NCBI RefSeq assembly: GCF_004786015.1
Contig: NZ_CP032096.1
Coordinates: forward strand, 1,922,001-1,986,000
Source of the DNA: Hydrogenovibrio crunogenus
GTDB taxonomy: Bacteria > Pseudomonadota > Gammaproteobacteria > Thiomicrospirales > Thiomicrospiraceae
Reading direction: 5' to 3'
Length of the DNA: 64,000 nt
Part shown: piece after piece, positions 1 through 8,864 of the stretch
Numbering within the stretch: position 1 is the first letter of the stretch
Layout of the letters: every line of letters begins with the position of its first letter
The notes under the pieces: generated by a model
What the model was told of the DNA's origin: nothing
The model's input: the letters and a program-made list of their open reading frames with translations, nothing else
Databases searched by the model: none
Made by a program: the position numbers and the translations under genes

Positions 1-143
1 TTTGGTTGTAAAATAACTGAAACATTTTACCTGAGAGCTGAACAGAACAAAACCGTGTATTTCGTGAAGCAATAACTCAATCTCACCAAAACACAGGATG
101 AAACTGTACAGCAATCGCAAACATGAATGAGACCTTAAACATT

Positions 144-1328
144 ATGTCCAGATTGTCTAATCGCGTTAATCGAGTCAAACCCTCTCTGACTTTAGTGATT
201 TCTGCCAAAGCGGCAGAGCTGAAAAGAGCCGGAAAAGATATTATCAGCTTAGGTGCCGGGGAACCTGATTTCGATACCCCAGATCACATCAAATCGGCTG
301 GTATCAGCGCAATTCAAAATGGACAGACTCGTTATACTGCCGTCGATGGCACACCGGAATTAAAAGGTGCCATTATTGAAAAATTCAAACGCGACAATAA
401 CCTGACGTATGAAATGGATCAAATCCTGGTGTCCTCCGGTGGAAAACAAAGTTTTTATAACTTATGCCAGGGCTTGCTGAATGATGGCGATGAAGTTGTC
501 ATTCCTGCACCTTACTGGGTGTCCTATCCTGACATGGCGCTTCTAGCAGGCGGTGAGCCAATCATTATCGAAGCTGATATAGAGCAAGGCTTTAAAATCA
601 CTCCCGAACAATTAAAAGCGGCCATCACCCCTAAAACCAAAATGGTTGTGATTAACAGTCCGTCTAACCCGACTGGTGCTGTTTACACGGCAAGTGAATT
701 GAAAGCACTGGGCGAAGTGTTACAACAATACCCGGACATTGTCATTGCCTCGGACGATATGTATGAACATATCCTACTCAATGACACCCCGTTTACAAAT
801 ATTCTAGAAGTCTGCCCAGAGCTAACCGATAGAACCGTGGTTATGAATGGGGTTTCTAAAGCTTACTCAATGACCGGCTGGCGTATTGGATACGCCGGCG
901 GTCCGAAAGACTTGATCGCAGCGATGCGAAAAGTTCAATCTCAAAGCACCTCAAACCCTTGCTCGATTTCACAGGCGGCTTCAACAGAAGCCCTGAATGG
1001 CCCACAGGATTGTATTGAAACCATGCTGACAGAGTTTAAAAAGCGCCATGAGTTTGTTGTGGAGCGCATCAACGAAATCCCAGGGTTTAAATGCATTCCG
1101 GCTGCAGGCGCTTTTTATGCCTTTATGGATGTGAAAGAGGCAATGAAACAAAAAGGGTATGAAACCGATGCCGATTTTGCGACCGCCATCCTAGAAGAAG
1201 TGGAAGTAGCTGCTGTTCCCGGTTCTGGATTTGGTGCTGAAGGTCATTTAAGGATTTCTTTCGCAACCAGCATGGTCAATTTGATTAATGCTTTGGATCG
1301 CATTGACAGCTTTATGAAAGACGCTTAA
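144..1328 (+). CDS. PLP-dependent aminotransferase, aspartate aminotransferase (class I beta)
   Basis: Predicted cytoplasmic aspartate aminotransferase moving the amino group of aspartate to 2-oxoglutarate. The N-terminal stretch running from SNRVNRVKPS to GAGEPDFDTP is the usual opening of the Ib subgroup. The motif NSPSNPTG binds substrate and cofactor, and SKAYSMTGWR holds the Schiff-base lysine (about residue 239). Length (394 aa) is normal. The frame is open from an ATG at 123, but the ATG at 144 matches where family proteins begin; neither has a strong ribosome binding site. No partner gene is adjacent, and a strong terminator follows directly. The exact amino-acid specificity (aspartate versus other substrates) cannot be fixed from sequence alone. 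Confidence 0.88.
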   Translation: MSRLSNRVNRVKPSLTLVISAKAAELKRAGKDIISLGAGEPDFDTPDHIKSAGISAIQNGQTRYTAVDGTPELKGAIIEKFKRDNNLTYEMDQILVSSGGKQSFYNLCQGLLNDGDEVVIPAPYWVSYPDMALLAGGEPIIIEADIEQGFKITPEQLKAAITPKTKMVVINSPSNPTGAVYTASELKALGEVLQQYPDIVIASDDMYEHILLNDTPFTNILEVCPELTDRTVVMNGVSKAYSMTGWRIGYAGGPKDLIAAMRKVQSQSTSNPCSISQAASTEALNGPQDCIETMLTEFKKRHEFVVERINEIPGFKCIPAAGAFYAFMDVKEAMKQKGYETDADFATAILEEVEVAAVPGSGFGAEGHLRISFATSMVNLINALDRIDSFMKDA

Positions 1329-1347
1329 TCGTTTCATTGATAACAAT

Positions 1348-1376
1348 AAAAAACCGCCAGGCCTGGCGGTTTTTTT
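1348..1376. terminator. Bidirectional intrinsic terminator built on CCAGGCCTGG
   Basis: A perfect inverted repeat (six A, CCGCCAGG, CCTGGCGG, six to seven T) lies 20 bp after the aminotransferase stop and faces the end of nudE. The A and T tracts let it work in both directions. Its centre, 1357-1366, is the dispersed palindrome CCAGGCCTGG found throughout this window. Confidence 0.9.
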
Positions 1377-1403
1377 ATGTCGTCTGAAAAAGTCTACGGC
1401 GAT

Positions 1404-1955
1404 TTATCCAATGTGCTTTAAATGCTGCAATGTCAACATTAAAGCGGCATAAGCCCGACCTTCTGAAAACTCAGGATGAGCCAACAACGCCGGCCAATCT
1501 TTAATTGGCCAGTGTACCACTTCCAACGGCTCGGGCTCATCTCCTTCGGCATTACTGGGAGACAGTCCCGTTGCTAAGACTAAGTGCGTTTGGTGTGACA
1601 TATACCCCGCCGCCAACGTCACCGAATCCATCAAGGCAATATCAGCCGGCAAAAATCCAATTTCTTCCTGACTTTCTCGAAGTACCGCTTCTTCCCAGGT
1701 TTCTCCCGGATCAATTTTTCCTTTTGGAAATCCCAGTTCATAGCGTTCAACACCGGCGGCATATTCCCGAATCAGCACCAGACAGTCATCCATAATCGGT
1801 ACAATTAAAACGGCACCATGGACGGAACTTACTAACCGTTCAAATTGAACTTGAGTGTCATTTCCATAAACAATGTCCAAGCCTTCCACGGTAAAAATAC
1901 GCGTGTTAGCCAGTTCTTTTTTCGTTAGAATAACGGGCGTTTTTTTCTTTTTCAT
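1404..1955 (-). CDS. nudE: ADP compounds hydrolase NudE (Nudix family)
   Basis: Nudix hydrolase that likely cleaves ADP-ribose, NADH, Ap3A and similar ADP-linked compounds. The Nudix box is intact at residues 79-101 (G79, E85, R93-E94, E97-E98, G100), preceded by RYELGFPKG. The open frame extends to 2000, but the ATG at 1953-1955 starts a protein beginning MKKKKTPVI, which fits the family; the longer start would overlap the divergent yrfG. It is divergent from yrfG, and these two genes are also close neighbours in E. coli, which supports both names. Confidence 0.85.
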   Translation of the reverse strand: MKKKKTPVILTKKELANTRIFTVEGLDIVYGNDTQVQFERLVSSVHGAVLIVPIMDDCLVLIREYAAGVERYELGFPKGKIDPGETWEEAVLRESQEEIGFLPADIALMDSVTLAAGYMSHQTHLVLATGLSPSNAEGDEPEPLEVVHWPIKDWPALLAHPEFSEGRAYAALMLTLQHLKHIG

Positions 1956-1985
1956 AAAAAGAATAATACGAAAATAGGAGTCAAA

Positions 1986-2666
1986 ATGCGAATTAAACAC
2001 TCATCTCAAGGCCTACAAATTCCGTGGAATGACATTGAAACCGTGTTACTCGACATGGACGGCACCTTACTCGACTTGCATTTTGACTGGCACTTTTGGA
2101 TGGAATATGTGCCGAAAATGTACGCCAACCAAAACCACATGACCCTTGAAGAAGCCAACAAAATCATTCGGGGCAAAATTCATTCCCAGCAAGGCACTTT
2201 AAACTGGTATTGCTTGGATTACTGGACAGAGCAGCTCAACCTCCCGATCGCAGAACTAAAACATGAGCTGAAACACATGATTCAGGCGCATCCAGAAGTG
2301 ATCACCTTTTTAGAACGTCTGCGAACCTTAAATAAAGAAGTTGTCATGGTGACCAATGCCCACAGAGACAGCTTGGCGATCAAACTGGAAATGACTGAAA
2401 TCGGCGATTATTTCGATGAAATGATCTCATCTCATGACTTTGGTATGCCAAAAGAAAATGAAGTATTGTGGCAAAAAATTGAAAATAAATTTGGATACAA
2501 CCCAGCTAAAACCCTATTGATTGATGACAATCTACAAGCGTTACAATCAGCGCAGGATTATGGCATCCGTTACCAGCTTGCTGCGGTTCACGTGAGTCCT
2601 AAAATGGATAAAATCGACCCTAAAGGCTTCCCCGGTTTTGAAAACTTCAGCGAAATCATGCCTTGA
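1986..2666 (+). CDS. yrfG: HAD-family GMP/IMP nucleotidase YrfG
   Basis: HAD superfamily hydrolase of 226 aa. The N-terminal motif LLDMDGTLLDL supplies the catalytic aspartates D23 and D25. VTNAHR carries the motif II Thr and LLIDDNLQAL the motif IV acidic pair. The opening 'IPWNDIETVLLDMDGTLLDLHFD' style is characteristic of YrfG, a 5'-nucleotidase acting on GMP and IMP. The ATG at 1986 has a clear ribosome binding site (AGGAG) six bases upstream. It is divergent from nudE with a very short intergenic gap, so their promoters must overlap the other gene's 5' end. Confidence 0.85.
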   Translation: MRIKHSSQGLQIPWNDIETVLLDMDGTLLDLHFDWHFWMEYVPKMYANQNHMTLEEANKIIRGKIHSQQGTLNWYCLDYWTEQLNLPIAELKHELKHMIQAHPEVITFLERLRTLNKEVVMVTNAHRDSLAIKLEMTEIGDYFDEMISSHDFGMPKENEVLWQKIENKFGYNPAKTLLIDDNLQALQSAQDYGIRYQLAAVHVSPKMDKIDPKGFPGFENFSEIMP

Positions 2667-2670
2667 ATCA

Positions 2671-3306
2671 TTAGGTTTTCGGGATTAACACAAACACATT
2701 CTCCGTTGTTTGAACGCCTTTACGTTCAAACGTATCCGATTCGACTTTTTCAATGTTAAATCGGTCTTCAAACAAGGCTTTGACCTCTAATGCAGAGACC
2801 GCAAACGGTGGTCCTGACTGCAATGACTGGTCATAATCCATTGCAATCAATAAAATCGGCACCCCCGGCGCTAAAACAGCTTTCAAATGAGACGCGTATT
2901 GTTGTCTCATTTCCGGAGGAAGCGCAACTAAAGCAGCTCGATCATACACGGCTTTCACCTCGCGACACTCCTTGACGGACACATCAAAAAAATCACCACT
3001 CAGCAAAGACATTTTATCCATCTCAAAACCACTGAACCGAGGATGCTTTAAAGTCGTCGCTTGCAAACCATTTTCTGTCACAAATTCTTGAAGCGCTTTT
3101 TCACTTAATTCGACGCCTAATACGGTATGCCCCTGCTGATTTAACCAAAGCATGTCTAGAGATTTACCACATAACGGAACAAAAACCTGTTCATGCCCTG
3201 ACAAATTCAATTTTTTCCAGTGTTTTTTTAAGAAAGCATTCACATCAGGCTGATGAAATCCTACTCGCCCACTGCGCCACATTTGGTGCCAAAAATCTGC
3301 TTCCAT
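2671..3306 (-). CDS. tpm: Thiopurine S-methyltransferase
   Basis: SAM-dependent methyltransferase of the TPMT family. In bacteria these enzymes methylate thiopurines and also selenium or tellurium oxyanions, so a detoxification role is likely. The family fingerprint DFWHQMWRSGRVGFHQ opens the protein, and VFVPLCGKSLDMLWL is the SAM-binding motif I, followed by HTVLGVELSE. The frame is open from 3363, but the ATG at 3304-3306 has a good ribosome binding site (GGAAG) and gives the usual family start and length (211 aa). It is convergent with yrfG, four bases apart. Confidence 0.9.
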   Translation of the reverse strand: MEADFWHQMWRSGRVGFHQPDVNAFLKKHWKKLNLSGHEQVFVPLCGKSLDMLWLNQQGHTVLGVELSEKALQEFVTENGLQATTLKHPRFSGFEMDKMSLLSGDFFDVSVKECREVKAVYDRAALVALPPEMRQQYASHLKAVLAPGVPILLIAMDYDQSLQSGPPFAVSALEVKALFEDRFNIEKVESDTFERKGVQTTENVFVLIPKT

Positions 3307-3383
3307 ACCGCTTCCTTTGTTATCATTTGCGCTAAAGATACTGTTTCCCGAAATAAAATTCAAAAAATGAGTTATTTATTTAC

Positions 3384-3950
3384 ATGAAAAAATCACCTCC
3401 ACCTGCTAATACGCCTAAAAAAGAGGGCTCTGAAACCAGAGAGGCTTTGCCTTTATTACAACGCAACTGGGTCAAAAACTTCCTCACAGCGATTTTTTTT
3501 ATTGCTCTATATCTTGCCATCCGCCCTTTTATGCAAGGAGATGTGGCTGAAGGGTTTGCTCCTGAACTGACAACTGAATCTATTACGGGCAAGGAAATTC
3601 ATTTGAAAGACTATCGTGGAAAACCCGTGATGGTGCATTTTTGGGCAACGTGGTGCCCGATCTGTGAATTTGAACGGGATGGCATTGAAAATATTGCACA
3701 GGACTACGCTGTCATCAATATTGCTACCCAGTCGAACGATGATGAAGGATTGTTAACCTATGCCAATGTTCACCAAATGAATGCGGACATCATTGTCAAT
3801 GACTTTGATGGGAGCTTGATGAAACAATTTGGCGCAAGAGCCGTTCCGGCAACCTTTATTATTGGGCCGACAGGGAAGATAGAGTTCGTAGAGGTCGGTT
3901 ACTCCACCAGCTTAGGATTAAAAGCCCGGCTTTGGTGGCTCAGTCAGTAA
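3384..3950 (+). CDS. Membrane-anchored thioredoxin-like protein (TlpA/ScsD type)
   Basis: A 188-aa thiol-disulfide oxidoreductase tethered to the inner membrane and facing the periplasm. One membrane segment lies at about residues 31-50. The thioredoxin-like domain follows, with the active site WATWCPIC (C91 and C94) and the cis-proline motif AVPATF. The CPIC dipeptide and the missing signal cleavage site resemble ScsD/TlpA proteins that reduce particular periplasmic partners. The partner is not encoded nearby. It is followed after 12 bp by a methyltransferase-like gene and is probably co-transcribed with it. The first 25 residues are Pro/Lys-rich and cytoplasmic. Confidence 0.8.
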   Translation: MKKSPPPANTPKKEGSETREALPLLQRNWVKNFLTAIFFIALYLAIRPFMQGDVAEGFAPELTTESITGKEIHLKDYRGKPVMVHFWATWCPICEFERDGIENIAQDYAVINIATQSNDDEGLLTYANVHQMNADIIVNDFDGSLMKQFGARAVPATFIIGPTGKIEFVEVGYSTSLGLKARLWWLSQ

Positions 3951-3962
3951 TCTTATTTTTCT

Positions 3963-4625
3963 ATGGCAAAACACCCGAACGGCTCCATTTCTTATAGTGA
4001 GCGAGATGTATACGGCTTAATCCAAGTGGTCGACAATGAGATTATGAGAAGTCTTTATTTTGACTCTCTTGTGGAACAAAGTCGTTACTATTTCCATGCC
4101 CCTTTAACATTGGCATTTGAATATCAATCCGCTCTGTTAGAAGAGACACTGGAGCATGCTCATTCAACATCTGTCCAATCGATCTTAATGCTGGGATTAG
4201 GTGGAGGAAGTCTTGCCACTCAGCTACACAGTGTGTTACCTAACTGCCAACAAACTGTGGTTGAACTGCGTGAGGCGGTTATCCAGATTGCCTACCGTTA
4301 TTTTTATTTACCCGATACCCCACAAATACAACCGATACAAAGTGATGCCAATGACTTTGTCCAGCAAGCAGCGCAACAATATGACCTGATGATTGTCGAC
4401 CTGTATGACAATGACAGCATGCCTTGGATTTTTAGTGAAGAGACATTTTTATCAAGACTGCATTATTTGGTCTCTGGTTCGGGCCGCATTTTATTTAATT
4501 TATGGAAAAGCTCTCCCGATACAACCTTAAAAATCATCCAATTCTGGGAACAACACCGCGGTGCTCATCTCAAAACACGAGAAATCCAATCCAGTGGGAA
4601 CATCATTCTTTGCGTGGATTTTTAA
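3963..4625 (+). CDS. Spermidine-synthase-like methyltransferase-fold protein
   Basis: A 220-aa protein of the spermidine/spermine synthase superfamily. The nucleotide-binding motif MLGLGGGSLATQL is at residues 76-88, an acidic residue follows in QTVVELREA, and IVDLYDNDSMP takes the place of the family's aspartate motif. It is shorter than true SpeE (about 280 aa) and lacks the N-terminal beta domain, so polyamine synthesis is doubtful. Such short paralogues are common and uncharacterised. Spacing suggests an operon with the upstream thioredoxin-like gene. Confidence 0.7.
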   Translation: MAKHPNGSISYSERDVYGLIQVVDNEIMRSLYFDSLVEQSRYYFHAPLTLAFEYQSALLEETLEHAHSTSVQSILMLGLGGGSLATQLHSVLPNCQQTVVELREAVIQIAYRYFYLPDTPQIQPIQSDANDFVQQAAQQYDLMIVDLYDNDSMPWIFSEETFLSRLHYLVSGSGRILFNLWKSSPDTTLKIIQFWEQHRGAHLKTREIQSSGNIILCVDF

Positions 4626-4752
4626 CATCATCAACATCAACAAATCAGCTCGGATTATCTCAGTTAGATATCAATGCCGTAAAAATGAATCCCACAATCC
4701 AACCCAAACCGTTAAAATAATTCCCTACGCAGGGGGATATTGACCTACGATA

Positions 4753-4780
4753 TTGCAACCATAGAAAATAACGATAGAAT
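4753..4780 (+). promoter_or_regulatory. Candidate sigma70 promoter for uup
   Basis: TTGCAA (4753-4758), 16 bp, TAGAAT (4775-4780) lies about 130 bp before uup in a 285-bp gap. The rest of the gap shows no other clear element. Confidence 0.3.
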
Positions 4781-4910
4781 ACCCGACAACATAAGCCTTA
4801 AAACGGCCGATAAAAACACTGACAACCACCTGATTAACACTAACAACCACTAACTTCATACAAAGCAGGTTAGTCCAAACTTAATTCTCAACCAAAAGAC
4901 ACCGAATTTT

Positions 4911-6839
4911 ATGGCTCTACTTTTTTTGCGCGATATGTTCTTGAGTTACGGAACACACACCCTTTTAAATAAAGTTTCCTTTAAAGTCGAAACCAATGAA
5001 CGCGTTTGTATCGTTGGACGCAACGGCGAAGGTAAGTCGACTTTATTAAAAGTCATCGAAGGGAGTATTCAGGCCGATGACGGAACCCGGATTGTGCAGG
5101 ATGGCGTTAAGATCGCAAAACTTCAGCAAGAAGTGCCTAACGATTTAGCGGGTAGCGTCTTCCACATTATTGCCTTAGGATTGGGAGATATTGGTCACCA
5201 TATTGAAGAATTCCACCGCCTCAGCCATGCCATCTCAGAAAATTATACGGATGAATTAATGGCCAAAATGACCAAAGCACAACAAGCCATTGATGCACAG
5301 GACGGTTGGGACCTCAATCAAAAAGTGGAAACCATTATTTCCAAGCTGTCATTGCCAGCCGACGCTGAGTTTTCAGCGCTTTCTGGCGGCATGAAGCGTC
5401 GGGTCTTATTGGCGCAAGCCCTGATCCAAAATCCGGATATTCTATTACTGGACGAGCCCACCAACCACTTGGACATTCCGTCCATTCAATGGCTGGAAGA
5501 CTTTCTTAAAAACCTGCAATGCAGCTTGATTTTCATCACCCATGATCGCTCCTTCTTACAGGCGCTTGCAACACGTATTGTGGAAGTGGATCGTGGGCAG
5601 TTACATAACTGGGAGTGCGATTACAAAACTTACCTAGAGCGTAAACAAGCACAATTGGAATCTGAAGCCAAAACCAATGCCGAGTTTGATAAAAAACTGG
5701 CACAAGAAGAGGTTTGGATCCGTCAAGGCATCAAAGCACGACGCACCCGAAACGAAGGCCGCGTTCGTGCCTTGGAAAAACTCAGGGAAGAACATAAAGC
5801 GCGACGCTCACAACAAGGTAAGGCGAATCTGCAATTTAACCAAGGGGCGAACTCTGGTAAACAAGTCATTGAAGTTGAAAATTTATCCTTTGCTTGGCCT
5901 GACCAGCCGGTCATTCAGGATTTTTCAACCATGATTTTACGGGGTGATAAGGTTGGGATTATTGGTGCCAATGGATGTGGTAAATCCACCTTACTCAAAC
6001 TGTTGCTTGGTAAACTTGAACCGCAGTCCGGCACAGTAAAACTGGGAACCAACATTCAGATTGCTTATTTTGACCAGCACCGAGACCAACTCGACGAAAA
6101 TAAAGTGGTGGTTGAAAGTGTGCTTGAAGAATCGGACTATGTCGAGATCAATGGACAGCGTAAGCACATCATGAGCTATCTGTCCGACTTCTTATTCAGC
6201 CCGGAACGGGCCAGACAGCAAGTGAAGGCTTTATCGGGTGGTGAACGCAACCGCTTGTTACTTGCTCGAGTATTCTCCAAACCGTCTAACTTGTTGATTT
6301 TGGATGAACCGACCAATGACTTGGATATCGAGACCCTTGAACTGCTAGAAGAATTATTACTCGACTATCCCGGTACCGTCCTGATTGTCAGCCATGACCG
6401 GGCTTTCTTAAACAGTGTGGCGACCAGTTCAATCGTGTTCGATGCACCGGGCATCGTGAATGAATATATCGGCGGCTATGATGACTGGTTACGTCAACGC
6501 CCTGACCATTTAGCTCAATCTGCCACGCTTGAAAAACAAACCGAAAAAACAGCCAAAGCAACCAGGCCTGGCGAAAATTCATCTTCGGAAGAGGAGAGTA
6601 AGGCCTCTAAAAAACCCAAAAAGCTGAGTTATAAAGACCAGCGAGAATACGATGCGCTGCCTCAACAAATAGAAACGCTAGAACAAGAACTGGAAAAATT
6701 AAATGAGCAGATGAGTGCACCGGATTTTTACCAGCAAGACAACACACAAGAAGTCATTGACCGTCTAAACACTTGTGAGTCGGAACTTGAAGCCGCATTT
6801 GAACGCTGGGAACACCTGGAAGCCCAACTAAACGATTAA
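4911..6839 (+). CDS. uup: ABC-F family ATPase Uup
   Basis: Soluble ABC-F ATPase with two nucleotide-binding domains and no membrane segment; the family acts on ribosomes or translation. The first Walker A is GRNGEGKST (residues 36-44), with signature LSGGMKRR and Walker B ILLLDEPTNHLD. The second Walker A, GANGCGKST, is near residue 352, with signature LSGGERNR and LLILDEPTNDLD. A charged linker lies between them (about 230-310). The C-terminal coiled coil typical of Uup occupies about residues 565-642. Length (642 aa) is normal. A CCAGGCCTGG copy at 6562 falls in the poorly conserved linker before the coiled coil, where it encodes TRPG. Confidence 0.92.
   Translation: MALLFLRDMFLSYGTHTLLNKVSFKVETNERVCIVGRNGEGKSTLLKVIEGSIQADDGTRIVQDGVKIAKLQQEVPNDLAGSVFHIIALGLGDIGHHIEEFHRLSHAISENYTDELMAKMTKAQQAIDAQDGWDLNQKVETIISKLSLPADAEFSALSGGMKRRVLLAQALIQNPDILLLDEPTNHLDIPSIQWLEDFLKNLQCSLIFITHDRSFLQALATRIVEVDRGQLHNWECDYKTYLERKQAQLESEAKTNAEFDKKLAQEEVWIRQGIKARRTRNEGRVRALEKLREEHKARRSQQGKANLQFNQGANSGKQVIEVENLSFAWPDQPVIQDFSTMILRGDKVGIIGANGCGKSTLLKLLLGKLEPQSGTVKLGTNIQIAYFDQHRDQLDENKVVVESVLEESDYVEINGQRKHIMSYLSDFLFSPERARQQVKALSGGERNRLLLARVFSKPSNLLILDEPTNDLDIETLELLEELLLDYPGTVLIVSHDRAFLNSVATSSIVFDAPGIVNEYIGGYDDWLRQRPDHLAQSATLEKQTEKTAKATRPGENSSSEEESKASKKPKKLSYKDQREYDALPQQIETLEQELEKLNEQMSAPDFYQQDNTQEVIDRLNTCESELEAAFERWEHLEAQLND
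6562..6571. repeat. CCAGGCCTGG dispersed palindrome
   Basis: Exact copy inside uup, in the variable linker before the C-terminal coiled coil (reads as RPG). Followed by CGAAAATT on the plus strand. Confidence 0.8.
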
Positions 6840-6852
6840 CGCAAGTTATTGC

Positions 6853-7329
6853 TCAACGTTTTAAAAAGACGCTGGGGCGAGGCCGACTTGAAAGCTCTTT
6901 TTGCCATTTTTTCCAACGGTTCAAGCGAATAAGCAACCGCAGTAATGCTTTGGAAGATGGCGGTTGATCGAGTTGATATTTAAAATACCCTTTTTCAATC
7001 AACCCCTGCAGTTCAGACAAATCAGACGCCTGTCGCATTAACACCACAGGCGTAGATAAAATTGTCGGGTTGTCATGGGTCACCTGCCCCCAAACTTCCA
7101 CGACAGCTTGTGCAAGAGACTGATCGATTAAAACTGCCAAATAAACCCGGCGGGTTGAGTAATGATGCTTTTCGATTTCCGCCGTTACCTGTTTTGCTGT
7201 ACTCAAGGCAACCACTTCAAGTCCAAATCCTTTAAAGAACTGTCGCAACCGATCCAGTCGCCCCAAGTCCGGATCACATACAATAATGCGTCGTCCCTTT
7301 AACCACATTAACGATTGTTTAAGCTGCAT
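6853..7329 (-). CDS. Degenerate response-regulator receiver-like protein
   Basis: A 158-aa protein with the outline of a CheY-like receiver: RRIIVCDPDLGRLDRL at the N-terminus (acidic pocket residues D19 and D21), LAVLIDQSLAQ where the phospho-acceptor strand should be, and PVVLMRQASD as the Thr/Ser strand. YQLDQPPSSKALLRLL takes the place of the K-P motif, and the conserved lysine is replaced by glutamine. Phosphorylation is therefore doubtful, and no output domain is visible. A Fur-box-like site lies 29 bp upstream of the start. It is convergent with uup. Assignment to the receiver fold is inferred from pattern, not from a search. Confidence 0.55.
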   Translation of the reverse strand: MQLKQSLMWLKGRRIIVCDPDLGRLDRLRQFFKGFGLEVVALSTAKQVTAEIEKHHYSTRRVYLAVLIDQSLAQAVVEVWGQVTHDNPTILSTPVVLMRQASDLSELQGLIEKGYFKYQLDQPPSSKALLRLLIRLNRWKKWQKELSSRPRPSVFLKR

Positions 7330-7357
7330 ACCTCACCCTTTTTAAAGGCGCTTTATC

Positions 7358-7376
7358 GATAGTTCTTATCATTATC
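7358..7376. promoter_or_regulatory. Fur-box-like site
   Basis: GATAGTTCTTATCATTATC matches 15 of 19 positions of the Fur consensus GATAATGATAATCATTATC. It lies just upstream of the minus-strand gene starting at 7329, and 250 bp from nrdB on the other side. Confidence 0.4.
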
Positions 7377-7454
7377 AATAAAGTCAGGTTAAAAAGCTAT
7401 TAAAAACCAAACGCCTGATCAGTTCCCTTCACTACAAACAATAATAGTTATTAA

Positions 7455-7482
7455 TTGCATTTAAAGAAATTCGCTGTAAAAT
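7455..7482 (+). promoter_or_regulatory. Candidate promoter of nrdB
   Basis: TTGCAT (7455-7460), 16 bp, TAAAAT (7477-7482) in the 296-bp gap before nrdB. A short inverted repeat GGTTA-ACG-TAACC is at 7580-7592. I looked for an NrdR box and saw none. Confidence 0.3.
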
Positions 7483-7625
7483 AATCCATTCATGATGCTA
7501 TAAAAAAACTCTTAGAAAACGTATCTCAACAAGCTCTAAAATAAGATACAATTTTCACCTACTGTTAAACTGAAATAACGGTTAACGTAACCTTAAAATT
7601 TGCTATTTTGCAGGAAATTTGCCCT

Positions 7626-8759
7626 ATGAGCTGTAATGAAAAACACACCTATTCAACTTTTTGCCGTTCTTCGAACAACGCTTTGAAAGAACCGATGTTC
7701 TTTGGTCAAAACGTCAATGTGGCGCGCTATGATCAACAAAAACACCCGATTTTTGAAAAGTTGATTGAAAAGCAACTCAGTTTTTTCTGGCGACCTGAAG
7801 AGATCGATTTATCTTCAGATCGAGGCGAATATGCTAATTTACCTGAACATGAAAAACACGTTTTCATCAGTAACCTAAAATACCAAACACTATTGGATTC
7901 CGTACAAGGCCGTTCACCTAACGTCGCCTTGCTACCGTTGGTGTCGATTCCGGAACTGGAAACCTGGATTGAAACCTGGTCTTTTTCGGAAACCATCCAC
8001 AGTCGCTCTTATACTCATATCATTCGTAATATCGTATCAGACCCATCTTTGGTATTTGACGACATTGTAACCAATGAAGAAATTGTCAAACGTGCCATCA
8101 GTGTGACCGTTTACTACGACAAACTCATCAATCTGACAAATCGTATGTATGCTGAAGAAATCGATTTGGAAAAGGATGATGCCTTCCGTAAAGAAATTAA
8201 AACCGCATTGTTCTTAACCATTGTTTCCGTCAACGTTTTAGAAGCGATCCGCTTCTATGTTTCTTTTGCATGTAGCTTCTCATTCGCTGAACGTTCCCTG
8301 ATGGAAGGGAACGCCAAAATCATTAAACTGATTGCCCGAGATGAAGCGTTGCATTTATCAGGAACGCAACACTTAATCAACATCTTGCGTGAAGGAAAAG
8401 ATGATCCAGAAATGATGGACATTGCTAAAGAAAATGAAGACAAGGTTTATCAGATTTTCCGTGAAGCGGCAGAACAAGAAAAGGAATGGGCAGATTACTT
8501 ATTTAAAGATGGATCAATGATCGGGCTAAATGCCGGCATCCTCAAAGATTATGTGGAATACATCACCAATACCCGCATTAAAGCCATCAAACTGGACCCT
8601 ATTTTTGAAAATAAAAGCAACCCTCTGCCATGGATGAACAACTGGTTAGTGTCCGATAACGTGCAAGTGGCGCCACAGGAATCCGAAATCAGTTCTTATT
8701 TAGTCGGTCAGGTCGATTCAACAGTCGATAAAGACGACTTCAACGATTTCGCGCTTTAA
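7626..8759 (+). CDS. nrdB: Ribonucleotide reductase class Ia beta subunit
   Basis: Small subunit of aerobic ribonucleotide reductase, generating the diiron-tyrosyl radical used by NrdA. It is nearly collinear with E. coli NrdB: [20 protein letters not shown], [16 protein letters not shown] (iron ligands and the radical Tyr), [14 protein letters not shown] and [15 protein letters not shown] (remaining ligands). The acidic tail [10 protein letters not shown] is the NrdA-docking peptide. A TTG at 7608 could extend the frame, but the ATG at 7626 with AGGA upstream is the better start (377 aa). nrdA is not adjacent, unlike the usual nrdAB arrangement. Confidence 0.95.
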   Translation: MSCNEKHTYSTFCRSSNNALKEPMFFGQNVNVARYDQQKHPIFEKLIEKQLSFFWRPEEIDLSSDRGEYANLPEHEKHVFISNLKYQTLLDSVQGRSPNVALLPLVSIPELETWIETWSFSETIHSRSYTHIIRNIVSDPSLVFDDIVTNEEIVKRAISVTVYYDKLINLTNRMYAEEIDLEKDDAFRKEIKTALFLTIVSVNVLEAIRFYVSFACSFSFAERSLMEGNAKIIKLIARDEALHLSGTQHLINILREGKDDPEMMDIAKENEDKVYQIFREAAEQEKEWADYLFKDGSMIGLNAGILKDYVEYITNTRIKAIKLDPIFENKSNPLPWMNNWLVSDNVQVAPQESEISSYLVGQVDSTVDKDDFNDFAL

Positions 8760-8776
8760 CCTCACCTTTTCTCTTG

Positions 8777-8795
8777 GGCTTGTGGCCAGCAAGCC
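8777..8795 (+). terminator. Weak hairpin after nrdB
   Basis: GGCTTG, 7-nt loop, CAAGCC directly after nrdB. No T tract follows, so termination is uncertain. Confidence 0.25.
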
Positions 8796-8801
8796 TGCCA
8801 A

Positions 8802-8845
8802 TTGTTATAAAACTGTCACATCGCTATCACTTAGGTTTCAAATAA
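8802..8845 (+). promoter_or_regulatory. Tandem PhoB boxes (four 11-bp repeats)
   Basis: Four consecutive 11-bp units: TTGTTATAAAA (8802), CTGTCACATCG (8813), CTATCACTTAG (8824) and GTTTCAAATAA (8835). All carry the TGTCA-like core in the same phase (TGTTA, TGTCA, TATCA, TTTCA). The PhoB consensus unit is CTGTCAT followed by four A/T-rich bases. The second 18-bp box (8824-8841) ends exactly 10 bp before TATACT (8852-8857), the spacing known for PhoB-activated promoters with no -35 element. The predicted transcription start is at or next to the ATG at 8865, so the message may be leaderless, which fits the lack of a ribosome binding site. Confidence 0.6.
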
Positions 8846-8864
8846 GCTCTCTATACTTGGTTGC

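Noticed and set aside
7330-7625. An NrdR box before nrdB
   Set aside because: No sequence close to the ACACWATATATWGTGT-type consensus was found.
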